Below are positions 1-8,515 of a stretch of 64,000 nt of DNA, piece by piece. How positions within the stretch are numbered: position 1 is the stretch's first letter; each line of letters begins with the position of its first letter. Location of the stretch: contig NZ_PDHO01000011.1 in the NCBI RefSeq assembly GCF_002887815.1, positions 89,053-153,052 of the forward strand. Direction: 5' to 3'. This DNA is from Mycobacterium sp. ENV421 (GTDB lineage: Bacteria; Actinomycetota; Actinomycetes; Mycobacteriales; Mycobacteriaceae). The notes below the pieces were generated by a model that saw only the letters and a list, made by a program, of their open reading frames with translations, was not told the origin of the DNA and did no database searches. Both the position numbers and the translations under genes were made by a program.

Positions 1-86
1 CGCAGAGATCCTGCGACAACAGCCGGACCGATATCGGTATCGAGATAGGTGACGGCCGGGACTGCGTTCGGGTTTTGTCTCTCGGA
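1..86. other. Left edge, no assignable gene
   Basis: This stretch lies downstream of the MaoC-like gene on the minus strand. One minus-strand frame reads through to the edge with plausible amino-acid content, but it has no ATG, GTG or TTG after its in-frame stop. A neighbouring gene may start here or just outside; nothing can be called. Confidence 0.3.
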
Positions 87-1100
87 TCAGAAATGCAGGG
101 CGGTGAACCGCCAGTCCAGCACCTGCCGGTCGTCACCCTCGTCGGCGACGGCATAGACCACCGAACGCAGGGTGAGCACCCCGCCCCGGTCTCCGGGCAG
201 CGGATCGGCCGCCTCAATGTGCAGGTCGCTGTACAGCGTGTCACCCTCGTGCACCGGACCGGTGTGGTCGCACGACGCCCACCCCAGCACCGTCGCGAGA
301 TTCGGCAGCAGCTGACCGGCCTGGGCCAACGCCAGCCCGATGGTGTGCCCGCCGTACACCAGGCGCTGGCCACCCACCCGCGAATCATGGTGGGTGGCAG
401 CGATGTTCAGCGTCAGCCGGGCCAGCTCCGGCGCGGAGCTCGCCACGTCGCCGGTGCTGCGCAGAACCGAACCGGCCATGTCGGGGTAGAAGTGCGGGCC
501 GGGAACCCGCTCGCGGAACGCCACCGCGTTCCAGTCGGCGGTCGGCTGCGGCGGCGCGGGCAACTCGGCGCCGATCACCGACAGGTCGTCGGCGTGCCCG
601 GTGTCCGGGGCGTTCGGGCTCATCGGCAGCATCGCGCAGCGGTAGAAATCCAGGACCAGCCGGCCGACCTGGTCGATGGTGGTCATCCGCAGCGCCGCCA
701 GTCCCGTCGGCGCCCGTCCGGGCTTGGCGCTGTTCTGCCGCAGCCCGACCACCTCGGTCCGCGTGAAGATGGTGTCGCCGATGACCGGATAGCGGTAGAA
801 CGTCAGCCCCCGGTAGAACAGGTTGGCCTTGACCCGCTGGGTGGCTAGCGTGCTCTGGCCGATCGCGACGTCACACACCAGCCCCGGATGGGCCAGCTCA
901 GCGGTGCTACCCACCACGGCATAGGCCAGCCCGGCGTCCAGGGACAACCGCAGCCGATCGCCGACGATGGCCTGATGGCTGGCGGCGGCACCCGAGGTCA
1001 GCGTCATCGACGGTGCCCAGTCGAAGACCTGGCCGACCACCAGATCATCGAAATACGGTCCGCCCGACTCGCCTCCACCAATATGGCCGTACAAAGTCAC
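87..1100 (-). CDS. Double-hotdog MaoC-like acyl-CoA dehydratase family protein (Rv0216-like)
   Basis: 337 residues forming two successive hotdog (MaoC-like) halves, roughly 15-165 and 180-335. Length and position next to a fadE3-like gene match M. tuberculosis Rv0216. MaoC hydratases act on enoyl-CoA thioesters through an Asp and a His in a GDxNPxH motif. Here the first half keeps the Gly-Asp (G47-D48) but has Ser53 where the His would fall, and the second half shows only a THHDSR stretch. Hydratase activity is therefore uncertain and the protein may bind or act on an unusual CoA ester. The start is GTG at 1100 with a weak AGGA upstream. It is divergent from the acyl-CoA dehydrogenase, and a 15-bp repeat overlaps its first codons. 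Family assignment is secure; the reaction is not. Confidence 0.85.
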   Translation of the reverse strand: MTLYGHIGGGESGGPYFDDLVVGQVFDWAPSMTLTSGAAASHQAIVGDRLRLSLDAGLAYAVVGSTAELAHPGLVCDVAIGQSTLATQRVKANLFYRGLTFYRYPVIGDTIFTRTEVVGLRQNSAKPGRAPTGLAALRMTTIDQVGRLVLDFYRCAMLPMSPNAPDTGHADDLSVIGAELPAPPQPTADWNAVAFRERVPGPHFYPDMAGSVLRSTGDVASSAPELARLTLNIAATHHDSRVGGQRLVYGGHTIGLALAQAGQLLPNLATVLGWASCDHTGPVHEGDTLYSDLHIEAADPLPGDRGGVLTLRSVVYAVADEGDDRQVLDWRFTALHF

Positions 1101-1150
1101 AGTCGCTCATCCTGGTGCTTCCTCGCCCTGCATGTCAATATGGCCGTACA
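1079..1150. promoter_or_regulatory. Paired 15-bp near-palindromic repeats in a divergent promoter
   Basis: CAATATGGCCGTACA occurs identically at 1079-1093 and 1136-1150. Its core TATGGCCGTA is palindromic except for one base pair (TAYGGCCRTA). The copies bracket the region between the MaoC-like gene and the acyl-CoA dehydrogenase. They are candidate operators for the GntR regulator encoded at 2341-3060; that link is inference. Confidence 0.5.
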
Positions 1151-1176
1151 TTTCACGACTTCTTGGAGCGGCCTAC

Positions 1177-2334
1177 GTGAGCACTGCACTCAACGACGAA
1201 GAGACCATGCTGGTGGAGACGGTGCGGGCGTTCATCGACCGCGACGTCAAACCTTCGGTTCGCGAGGTCGAGCACGCCAACACCTACCCCGAGGCGTGGA
1301 TCGAGCAGATGAAGCAGATCGGGATCTACGGCCTCGCGATCAGCGAACAGTACGGCGGCAACCCGGTGTCGATGCCCTGCTACGTCGAGGTCACCCAGGA
1401 ACTCGCCCGCGGCTGGATGAGCCTGGCCGGCGCGATGGGCGGGCACACCGTGGTGGCCAAGCTGCTGGAGATCTTCGGCACCGAGGAGCAGAAGCAGACC
1501 TACCTGCCGAGGATGGCCACGGGCGAGGTGCGCGCGACGATGGCGCTGACCGAGCCGGGCGGCGGTTCGGATCTGCAGAACATGGCGTGCGTCGCCCGCG
1601 CCGACGGCGACGACCTGGTGATCAACGGAGCCAAGACGTGGATCTCCAACGCCCGCCGGTCGGGTCTGATCGCACTGTTGTGCAAGACCGATCCGCAGGC
1701 TATGCCGCGTCACAAGGGCATCTCGGTGGTGCTCGTCGAGTCGCCCACCGCCGGGCTGACGATCTCTCGTGACCTGCCGAAGCTCGGCTACAAGGGCGTG
1801 GAGTCCTGCGAGCTGGCCTTCGACGACTGCCGGGTGCCGGCCACGTCGATCCTGGGTGGTGCGCCCGGACGCGGTTTCGGCCAGATGATGAAAGGCCTTG
1901 AGACCGGCCGTATTCAGGTCGCCTCGCGTGCCCTCGGCGTGGCTACCGCGGCCCTGGAGGACGCGCTGGCCTACGCCCAGGACCGGGAGAGCTTCGGACA
2001 ACCCATCTGGAAGCACCAGTCAGTCGGCAACTACCTGGCCGACATGGCCACCAAGCTGACTGCGGCCCGTCAGCTCACCCGCTACGCCGCCGAACGGTAC
2101 GACAGTGGGGAGCGGTGCGACATGGAGGCCGGGATGGCGAAGTTGTTCGCCTCCGAGGTGGCGATGGAGATCGCGCTGAACGCGGTGCGTATCCACGGCG
2201 GCTACGGCTACTCGACCGAATACGACGTCGAACGGTACTTCCGTGACGCGCCGCTGATGATCGTCGGTGAGGGCACCAATGAGATCCAGCGCAATGTGAT
2301 CGCGGGTCAGCTCGTCGCGCGCGGAGGCATCTGA
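1177..2334 (+). CDS. fadE3: Acyl-CoA dehydrogenase (FadE3-like)
   Basis: 385-residue FAD-dependent acyl-CoA dehydrogenase, which catalyses alpha,beta-desaturation of an acyl-CoA, the first step of beta-oxidation. It has the N-terminal helical domain, the central TEPGGGSD segment that contacts FAD and substrate, and a C-terminal GEGTNEIQRN motif in which E365 is the expected catalytic base. GTG at 1177 is chosen because GGAG at 1165-1168 sits 8 nt upstream; an ATG at 1132 in frame would add an unlikely 15-residue leader. It is divergent from the MaoC-like gene and 6 bp upstream of the GntR gene, so the two probably share a transcript. Position and sequence fit Rv0215c (fadE3); substrate chain length cannot be read from sequence. 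Confidence 0.9.
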   Translation: MSTALNDEETMLVETVRAFIDRDVKPSVREVEHANTYPEAWIEQMKQIGIYGLAISEQYGGNPVSMPCYVEVTQELARGWMSLAGAMGGHTVVAKLLEIFGTEEQKQTYLPRMATGEVRATMALTEPGGGSDLQNMACVARADGDDLVINGAKTWISNARRSGLIALLCKTDPQAMPRHKGISVVLVESPTAGLTISRDLPKLGYKGVESCELAFDDCRVPATSILGGAPGRGFGQMMKGLETGRIQVASRALGVATAALEDALAYAQDRESFGQPIWKHQSVGNYLADMATKLTAARQLTRYAAERYDSGERCDMEAGMAKLFASEVAMEIALNAVRIHGGYGYSTEYDVERYFRDAPLMIVGEGTNEIQRNVIAGQLVARGGI

Positions 2335-2340
2335 CCGGCC

Positions 2341-3060
2341 ATGAAACCCGAACCCGCGTATCAGGTTCTGCGGCAACGGCTTCGCGACGAGATCGCGGCC
2401 GGGGCCTATCCTGACGGCGTGCGGTTGCCGACGGAGTCGGAGCTGGTCGCCCAGCATGGGCTGTCCCGGCAGACGGTCCGCCGCGCGTTCCAGGATCTGG
2501 TGGCCGAAGGTGTGGTGTACCGGGTGCCCGGCCGCGGCACGTACGCCAACCGGGGATATTTACGGCAGCTCGGTTCGATCGAGGACCTGATGAGCCTGTC
2601 CGAGGACACCAGCATGGAAGTGCTGCAGGGACTTTCGCGCCGCGTCGACGTGACGGCGGCCAGCCGGCTGCGCCTGGAGCACGATGTGGTGTATACCGTG
2701 GTGTTCCGACGTGTCCATGATGAGATTCCGTTCGTGGTGACCACGGTGCACTTACCGGAGCACATCGCCCGGCTGGTGTTCGACTCCCCGGAGCTGGCCG
2801 ACGGCGCGGTCGGCACCGACACCGTGATCGGTGTCCTGGAACCGCACCTGGATCAGCCGATAGCCGAAGCGGCCCAGTCGATCACGGTTGCACCCGCCGA
2901 CGAGCTGGTCGCCGAGGCGCTCGGCTGCGAGCGATACCATCCGATGCTGCGGGTGGACCGGCTGTACTCCGACACCACCGGCGCCCCGGTGGAGCTGTCG
3001 GTCAGCCACTTCCTGCCCGAGCAGTACACCTACCGGGTCACGCTACGCCGCTCCGGCTAG
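2341..3060 (+). CDS. GntR-family transcriptional regulator (HutC/UTRA type)
   Basis: 239 residues. An N-terminal winged helix (about residues 5-70, with LPTESELVAQHGLSRQTVRRAF typical of GntR) is followed by a UTRA effector-binding domain (about 85-235), placing it in the HutC subfamily. Such proteins repress catabolic genes until a small effector, often a pathway intermediate, binds. It lies 6 bp after the acyl-CoA dehydrogenase, so it probably regulates this lipid or acid catabolic cluster; paired near-palindromes at 1079-1150 are candidate targets. Its TAG stop overlaps the stop of the converging crotonase gene in a shared CTAG. I do not recall it in the corresponding M. tuberculosis region. 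Confidence 0.9.
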   Translation: MKPEPAYQVLRQRLRDEIAAGAYPDGVRLPTESELVAQHGLSRQTVRRAFQDLVAEGVVYRVPGRGTYANRGYLRQLGSIEDLMSLSEDTSMEVLQGLSRRVDVTAASRLRLEHDVVYTVVFRRVHDEIPFVVTTVHLPEHIARLVFDSPELADGAVGTDTVIGVLEPHLDQPIAEAAQSITVAPADELVAEALGCERYHPMLRVDRLYSDTTGAPVELSVSHFLPEQYTYRVTLRRSG

Positions 3061-3995
3061 GTGACCTCGTCGACCAGACCCCACGCCAGCGCGGTAGCCG
3101 GATCGACGGTCCGGCCGGACAGCACCAAATAGGCTGTGCGCCAACGCCCGATTCGCCGGGTGATGCCCACGGTTCCACCGGCGCCGGGAATCAGGCCCAG
3201 CGTCAGCTCCGGCAGCCCCAGCACCGCGTCGGGATGGCAGCTCACCCAGCCGCAGAACGACGCCATCTCCAGTCCGCTGCCGAGAACGCGACCGTGGATG
3301 TCGGCCCGGCAGGCCCGGCCGAGGCGCCGGCTCAGCTCGTCGAGCGCCAACGCGGGGCTGTGCCGGGTCCGTGCCAGATGCGCCGAAGCCGGGTCGGCGA
3401 AGGTGCCGAACTCGCCGAGATCCCCACCGCTGCAGAAAGATGCGCCGTTGCCGCTGAGCACCAGCTCGGTGACGGTGTCATCGAGTAGCGCGACGGTCAG
3501 CGCCTCCAGCAACAGCGCCCGGGCGTCGGTGCTGAACGCGTTGTGCCGCTGCGGCCGGTTGAATCGGATACGCAGCGTGCCGCCGTCACGCTCGGCGAGC
3601 ACCGGGTCGGCGATGTCAGGCAGCGACGCCGGACCCCGCGAGTCAAGCCAGCGGGCGAACTCCGGCCCGGACTGCAGCGTCGAGTACGCCAGCGACTCGG
3701 TGATGATGCCGGGGAGCGCCGGGCCGGTCACGTCGACCGACCGCAACACATCGTCGCAGACAGCGCTGGCGTGCGGCCAGTGCCGGCAACGGTCCCGAAG
3801 CAGGGCCACGGTGTCGCTCACCGACTCCACCGCGACGTAGCGGCGGTCTTCCTGCTCCTTCTCGGCCAAGGCGAAGGTGGCTGTGTCAAGCCAGAATTCA
3901 CCCTCGGGCGTCGACGGCTCGCCGACCGCAACGACGACGCCCGGCGGACCGGTGACCCCGATCGGCGGCGGGTCGGACAGGTCGACGAGACGCAT
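3057..3995 (-). CDS. Enoyl-CoA hydratase/isomerase family protein with N-terminal extension
   Basis: 312 residues. The crotonase fold occupies about 138-312, with the oxyanion-hole region GNGASFCSGGDLGEFG and both glutamates of a hydratase: E243 in SGLEMAS and E263 in LPELTLGLIPGAGG. The first 135 residues are outside the crotonase core and show no recognisable domain. Reversible hydration of a 2-enoyl-CoA is the likely reaction, but the family also holds isomerases and hydrolases. The ATG follows the stop of the upstream ligase directly (TAGATG), so the two are translationally coupled. The gene end overlaps the GntR gene tail to tail. Confidence 0.85.
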   Translation of the reverse strand: MRLVDLSDPPPIGVTGPPGVVVAVGEPSTPEGEFWLDTATFALAEKEQEDRRYVAVESVSDTVALLRDRCRHWPHASAVCDDVLRSVDVTGPALPGIITESLAYSTLQSGPEFARWLDSRGPASLPDIADPVLAERDGGTLRIRFNRPQRHNAFSTDARALLLEALTVALLDDTVTELVLSGNGASFCSGGDLGEFGTFADPASAHLARTRHSPALALDELSRRLGRACRADIHGRVLGSGLEMASFCGWVSCHPDAVLGLPELTLGLIPGAGGTVGITRRIGRWRTAYLVLSGRTVDPATALAWGLVDEVT

Positions 3996-5528
3996 CTAGC
4001 CGGTCGGCGCGGGCGAGTACTTGACGATCAGTTCCTGTTTGTACAGCTTGCCGGTGTCGGTGCGGGGCAGCTCGGACTCGAACGAGATCGACCGCGGACA
4101 CTTGTAGTGCGAGAGCCGATCACGCAACCACGCCAGCAGCTCGGCGGCGAATTCCTCCGTCGCGTCCGCGGAGTCGACCAGCTGGACCACGCCCTTGACG
4201 CTTTGGCCCATCTCCTCGTCGGGCACGCCGAACACCGCGGCGTCCATCACCTTCGGGTGCGTGACGAGCATGTTCTCGGCTTCCTGCGGATAGATGTTCA
4301 CCCCGCCCGAGATGATCATGTGGTGTCGGCGATCGGTGAGGTAGAGGTAACCCTCCTCGTCCAGATAACCGATGTCGCCGACCGTCTTCCAGCCGTGGCT
4401 GTCGCGCGACTTGGCGGTCTTCTCGGCGTCGTTGAGGTACTCGAAGTCCATGCCGCCTTCGAAATAGATCTCCCCCGCCTGGCCGGGCGGCAGCTCGTTG
4501 CCGTCCTCGTCGAGGATGTGCAGTCCACCCATCATCGGCTTGCCGACCGAGCCCGGGTGGGTGAGCCAATCCTCGGCGAAGATCAACGTCGACCCGATGG
4601 CCTCGGACGAGGCGTAGTACTCGTCGACGATCGGGCCCCACCAATCGATCATCTGCTTCTTGATCTCGACCGGGCAGGGCGCAGCTGCGTGCATGACCCG
4701 CTGCAGACTCGAGATGTCGTACGAATTACGGACATCCTCAGGCAGTTTCAGCATCCGGGTGAACATCACCGGGACGAACTGGCCGTGGGTGACCTTGTGG
4801 CGCGCAATCGCGTCCAGGCAGCCCTGCGCGTCGAACTTCTCCAGCACCACAGTGGTGATACCCGCCGCCAGCGTCTGCATCGACCACACCGAGGGAGCGG
4901 TGTGATACAGCGGGGCGGGGCTGATGTAGACCGCATCGGGGTTCATCCAGAATCCGATGAGTCCGGCCATCATGCCGGGCACCTCGGTGGGCGGCAGGTG
5001 CGGAAGCTCGCGCTTGATTCCCTTGGGGCGCCCCGTCGTTCCCGACGAGTACTGCAGCAGGTCGCCTTCGATCTCGTCGTCGATCGGCGTAACCGGCTGG
5101 TCTGCAACGCATTCCGGGTAACTGCGCCAGCCGTCGAGCTCACCGTCGTTGATGATGAGCAGCGGCGGCATCGTCGGCAGCTCCGCGGCGAGCCCGGCGA
5201 GGGTGTCCGTCAGCCCGGCCGAGCCGACGACGGCCTTGGCCTCGCTGTTGTCGATGATGTACGCGGCTTCGGCCGCCGTCAGGTGCGTGTTGATCGGCAC
5301 GTAGTAGAGCCCGGAACGCCGCGCCGCCCACAACACGGTGTGGAAGTGCTCGTTGTTCTCGATGAGGATCGCGACGGAGTCGCCCTCACGCAGCCCGGCC
5401 TGCCGGAACAGGTGTGCCAGCTGGTTGGCCCGAGCTTCCATCTCGCCGAACGTGACGGTTTTCCCGGACGGATACAGGATGACTGCCGGCTTGTCGGGAG
5501 TGGCCTGCGCATGCTCGCGGATCTGCAT
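3996..5528 (-). CDS. fadD4: Acyl-CoA synthetase (AMP-forming), FadD4-like
   Basis: 510 residues of the ANL adenylate-forming superfamily; it activates a carboxylic acid to acyl-AMP and then acyl-CoA. The ATP-binding P-loop YSSGTTGRPKG is at 160-170, the YYASSEA segment follows mid-protein, and the C-terminal PRTDTGKLYKQ motif supplies the catalytic Lys494. No membrane segment or carrier domain is present. Genomic position near fadE3 and the MaoC protein matches Rv0214 (fadD4). It is the first gene of a two-gene unit with the crotonase downstream. Together these genes could activate, desaturate and hydrate one acid; which acid is unknown. Confidence 0.88.
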   Translation of the reverse strand: MQIREHAQATPDKPAVILYPSGKTVTFGEMEARANQLAHLFRQAGLREGDSVAILIENNEHFHTVLWAARRSGLYYVPINTHLTAAEAAYIIDNSEAKAVVGSAGLTDTLAGLAAELPTMPPLLIINDGELDGWRSYPECVADQPVTPIDDEIEGDLLQYSSGTTGRPKGIKRELPHLPPTEVPGMMAGLIGFWMNPDAVYISPAPLYHTAPSVWSMQTLAAGITTVVLEKFDAQGCLDAIARHKVTHGQFVPVMFTRMLKLPEDVRNSYDISSLQRVMHAAAPCPVEIKKQMIDWWGPIVDEYYASSEAIGSTLIFAEDWLTHPGSVGKPMMGGLHILDEDGNELPPGQAGEIYFEGGMDFEYLNDAEKTAKSRDSHGWKTVGDIGYLDEEGYLYLTDRRHHMIISGGVNIYPQEAENMLVTHPKVMDAAVFGVPDEEMGQSVKGVVQLVDSADATEEFAAELLAWLRDRLSHYKCPRSISFESELPRTDTGKLYKQELIVKYSPAPTG

Positions 5529-5552
5529 GGCAGCACTGTACGACAGCCCGAA

Positions 5553-5566
5553 TTGACAGGCGTCAA
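5553..5566. promoter_or_regulatory. Short palindrome upstream of fadD4-like gene
   Basis: TTGAC-AGGC-GTCAA has perfect 5-bp arms and a 4-bp spacer, 25 bp upstream of the ligase start. It may be a regulator site, but a palindrome this short can occur by chance. Confidence 0.25.
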
Positions 5567-5580
5567 CTAGGTGCCGCTAG

Positions 5581-6486
5581 TCAGTCGCTGTGCCGAGCCC
5601 AGGACACCAGGTAGATGACCAGCGCCGCGACCAACGCCACCAACACCCAGAAGACCAGCGCCTCGTCGATCCAGGACCCCGGCGGCGGATCGCCGGGCAG
5701 CACGTTGCGGATCGGGACGACCGCGAAGAGCATCGCGGCGAACCACGTCGAGAACGGCGGCTGGAATTTCTTCTTGCCCAGCAGCATTTCGATCGCGGCG
5801 TACAGCGCCAGCGCCGGCAGCATCAGCAGCACCAGGCAGATCCCGAAGATCAGGGCCAGCGGGCCGCGCGATCGGGAGAACGTGACGGTCGCGTTGTCGT
5901 CGGCGCCGCCGGAGTGGGTGGCGGGCCCCGTCCGATCGCTGCGAACATCCCAGCCGTACAGCGATCCGCTCACCTCCACCCGGGCAGGCACATAACGCCT
6001 CTGGTCGCCCGACCCGACATACACGTCGGCGCCGATGGTGTCGGTGGTGTACCTGTCGAACGGCCACCTGTCGGCGTCGCCGGTGGCCAGCAGCGATGTC
6101 TTGGCGACTTTGGGGACCTGACCCTTGGGGAAGGTCAGCTCCCCGAACTCGATGCACGGACACAGCCGCACCACCATGTCGGTGGTGAGGTTGCCGAACT
6201 CGGGATCCAAGAAGCCCTTCTGCGGTATCACCAGAACCTCGACATCCACCCGATTGTCGAGTGGATGAATGGCCGTGAGCTCCAACAGGACAACGGTCTC
6301 GTTGGCGGTGTCCAGATTGGTGGGCTTCAGCGAGTGCGCCGAGCTGTCGATCCAGAAGTAGCCCGCCACCGACCCGATGTAGATGGCGAGAATGACGCCG
6401 ACGGTGGCGATCCGGCGCCACCACGACTGGGCGGGCGCTGGCGCGTTGCGCGCCGGCGCCGGCGCATCCGCCGACGGGACCCCCAC
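5581..6486 (-). CDS. DUF4436 membrane protein
   Basis: 301 residues: a Pro/Ala-rich cytosolic N-terminus, one membrane helix (about 24-46), a roughly 170-residue extracytoplasmic beta-rich domain, and three C-terminal membrane helices (about 215-240, 250-265, 273-297). This layout and the segment DRWPFDRYTTDT match the DUF4436 family of actinobacterial membrane proteins, whose function is unknown. GTG at 6486 is used; no strong ribosome site decides the start. It lies between pckG and fadD4 on the same strand, with 48 and 52 bp gaps, so it may be read through from pckG. Confidence 0.75.
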   Translation of the reverse strand: MGVPSADAPAPARNAPAPAQSWWRRIATVGVILAIYIGSVAGYFWIDSSAHSLKPTNLDTANETVVLLELTAIHPLDNRVDVEVLVIPQKGFLDPEFGNLTTDMVVRLCPCIEFGELTFPKGQVPKVAKTSLLATGDADRWPFDRYTTDTIGADVYVGSGDQRRYVPARVEVSGSLYGWDVRSDRTGPATHSGGADDNATVTFSRSRGPLALIFGICLVLLMLPALALYAAIEMLLGKKKFQPPFSTWFAAMLFAVVPIRNVLPGDPPPGSWIDEALVFWVLVALVAALVIYLVSWARHSD

Positions 6487-6534
6487 CGAACGGATATTAG
6501 CTGGGGTCAGGGGCCGAGCTGGCCGTAACGGAAG

Positions 6535-8361
6535 TTAGTCGGCTTCGGCAAGGCGCTGCTTGAGCGCCTCGAACTCGTCCTTGACCCCGGTCGGCAGCTT
6601 CTCCCCGACGAACTCGAACCACTCCTCGATCTGCGGGAGCTCGTCGCGCCATTCCTCGACGTTGACCGCCAGTGCCTCGTTGACGTCGGCCGGATCGGCG
6701 TCCAGGCCCTCGAGGTCCAGGTCGCCCGCGCTCGGCACGATGCCGATCGGCGTGGTGGAGCCGTTGGCCTTGCCCTCGACCCGCTCGATGATCCACTTCA
6801 TCACCCGGCTGTTCTCGCCGAAGCCCGGCCACAGGAAACGACCGTCGTCGCCGCGGCGGAACCAGTTGACGAAGAAGATCTTCGGCATCTTCGACTCGTC
6901 GGCGTTCTTGCCGAGGTTGATCCAGTGCGCGAAGTAGTCGCCGACGTTGTAGCCGAGGAACGGCAGCATAGCCATCGGGTCACGACGGACGGTGCCGACC
7001 TTGCCCTCGGCGGCGGCGGTCTGCTCGGAGCCGAGCGTCGCGCCGATGAACACGCCGTGCTGCCAATCGCGGGCCTGCGTCACCAGCGGCACCGTGGTCT
7101 TGCGACGGCCGCCGAACAGGATGGCCGAGATCGGCACGCCCTGCGGGTCGTCCCACTCGGGGGCCAGCGTCGGGCACTGCGACATCGGGGTGCAGTAGCG
7201 CGAGTTCGGGTGCGCAGCCTTCTCATCCGAGGCCGGCGTCCAATCGCTGCCCTTCCAGTCGATCAGGTGCTGCGGGTCGCCTTCGAGGCCCTCCCACCAC
7301 ACGCCGCCGTCATCGGTGAGCGCGACGTTGGTGAAGACGGTGTTGCCTGCCGCGACGGTCTTCATCGCGTTCGGGTTCGAGCTCCAGTTGGTGCCCGGCG
7401 CGACCCCGAAGAAGCCGAACTCCGGGTTGGTGGCGTACAGCCGGCCGTCCTTGCCGAAGCGCATCCAGGCGATGTCGTCACCGACGGTCTCGGCGCGCCA
7501 GCCCGGGATGGTCGGCTGCAGCATCGCGAGATTGGTCTTGCCACACGCCGACGGGAACGCGGCGGCGACGAAGTACGCCTTGTTCTCCGGGGAGATCAGT
7601 TTGAGGATCAGCATGTGCTCGGCCAGCCAGCCCTCGTCGTGTGCCATGGCCGAGGCGATGCGCAGCGAGTAGCACTTCTTGCCCAGCAGCGCGTTGCCGC
7701 CGTAACCCGAACCGAAGCTCCAGATCTCGCGGGTCTCCGGGAAGTGGGTGATGTATTTGGTGTCGTTGCACGGCCACGGCACGTCTTCGTCGCCCGGCGC
7801 GAGCGGTGCACCGAGTGAGTGCAGCGCCTTGACGAAGAATCCGTCGTCGCCGATCTTCTCCAGCGCGGCCTTGCCCATCCGCGTCATCGTCCGCATCGAG
7901 ACGACCACATATTCGGAGTCGGTGATCTCGACGCCGAGCTTGGGGTCATCGGCACCGAGCGGGCCCATGCAGAACGGCACCACATACATGGTGCGGCCGC
8001 GCATCGAGCCGCGGTACAGGTCGGTCATGAGGCCGCGCATCTCGGCCGGGTCCATCCAGTTGTTCGTGGGGCCGGCGTCGATCTCCCGCTCCGAGCAGAT
8101 GAACGTGCGCGACTCGACGCGGGCCACGTCCGACGGCGCCGAACGGGCGAGATAGGAGCTCGGCTCCTCGGAGTCGCTCAGCTTGGTGAAGGTTCCGGCG
8201 GCGACGAGCTCGTCGCACAACCGCGTGTACTCCTCTTCGGAGCCGTCGGCGAAGACCACCCGGTCGGGCTGCGTGAGTTCGGCGACTTCCTGGACCCAAG
8301 CGAGCAGGCCCTGATGCTTGGTCGGTGCGTTATCCAGACCGGGGATGGTCGCTGAAGTCAT
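6535..8361 (-). CDS. pckG: Phosphoenolpyruvate carboxykinase (GTP)
   Basis: 608-residue GTP-dependent PEPCK, which interconverts oxaloacetate + GTP and phosphoenolpyruvate + GDP + CO2 and opens gluconeogenesis, essential for growth on fatty acids. Visible family signatures are the kinase loop [13 protein letters not shown] with the reactive Cys, [18 protein letters not shown], the NNWMDP substrate segment and [12 protein letters not shown]. It is nearly colinear with M. tuberculosis PckA (606 aa). ATG at 8361 is preferred over an in-frame TTG at 8370 because AGGAG lies at 8372-8376 and the mycobacterial homologue also starts [10 protein letters not shown] hairpin with a T-rich tail upstream separates it from the GTPase-like pair. 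Confidence 0.97.
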   Translation of the reverse strand: MTSATIPGLDNAPTKHQGLLAWVQEVAELTQPDRVVFADGSEEEYTRLCDELVAAGTFTKLSDSEEPSSYLARSAPSDVARVESRTFICSEREIDAGPTNNWMDPAEMRGLMTDLYRGSMRGRTMYVVPFCMGPLGADDPKLGVEITDSEYVVVSMRTMTRMGKAALEKIGDDGFFVKALHSLGAPLAPGDEDVPWPCNDTKYITHFPETREIWSFGSGYGGNALLGKKCYSLRIASAMAHDEGWLAEHMLILKLISPENKAYFVAAAFPSACGKTNLAMLQPTIPGWRAETVGDDIAWMRFGKDGRLYATNPEFGFFGVAPGTNWSSNPNAMKTVAAGNTVFTNVALTDDGGVWWEGLEGDPQHLIDWKGSDWTPASDEKAAHPNSRYCTPMSQCPTLAPEWDDPQGVPISAILFGGRRKTTVPLVTQARDWQHGVFIGATLGSEQTAAAEGKVGTVRRDPMAMLPFLGYNVGDYFAHWINLGKNADESKMPKIFFVNWFRRGDDGRFLWPGFGENSRVMKWIIERVEGKANGSTTPIGIVPSAGDLDLEGLDADPADVNEALAVNVEEWRDELPQIEEWFEFVGEKLPTGVKDEFEALKQRLAEAD

Positions 8362-8433
8362 CGCTGTCAATCTCCTGCTTATTTTTATGGCCAGGACGCA
8401 GGCCGGATTCCGCGCCGAGACACGGTCCTCCCT

Positions 8434-8466
8434 GAAAAATAGGTTAACGCGGGTGAGATACCCGCG
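8434..8466 (-). terminator. Probable intrinsic terminator between the GTPase-like pair and pckG
   Basis: Arms CGCGGGT (8448-8454) and ACCCGCG (8460-8466) enclose a 5-nt loop. Read on the minus strand the stem is followed by CCTATTTTTC, the only stem with a good U-tract noticed in the window. It would end transcripts from 9943-10851 and 8516-9946. Confidence 0.6.
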
Positions 8467-8515
8467 GTTAATCGGGATTATGTCCGATCACTCACAGGAA
8501 CGATTCAGAAGCCCA

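Noticed and set aside
3543..5570. Plus-strand open frame of 675 codons opposite the acyl-CoA synthetase
   Set aside because: Shadow of the minus-strand ligase, which has intact catalytic motifs; the shadow has none.
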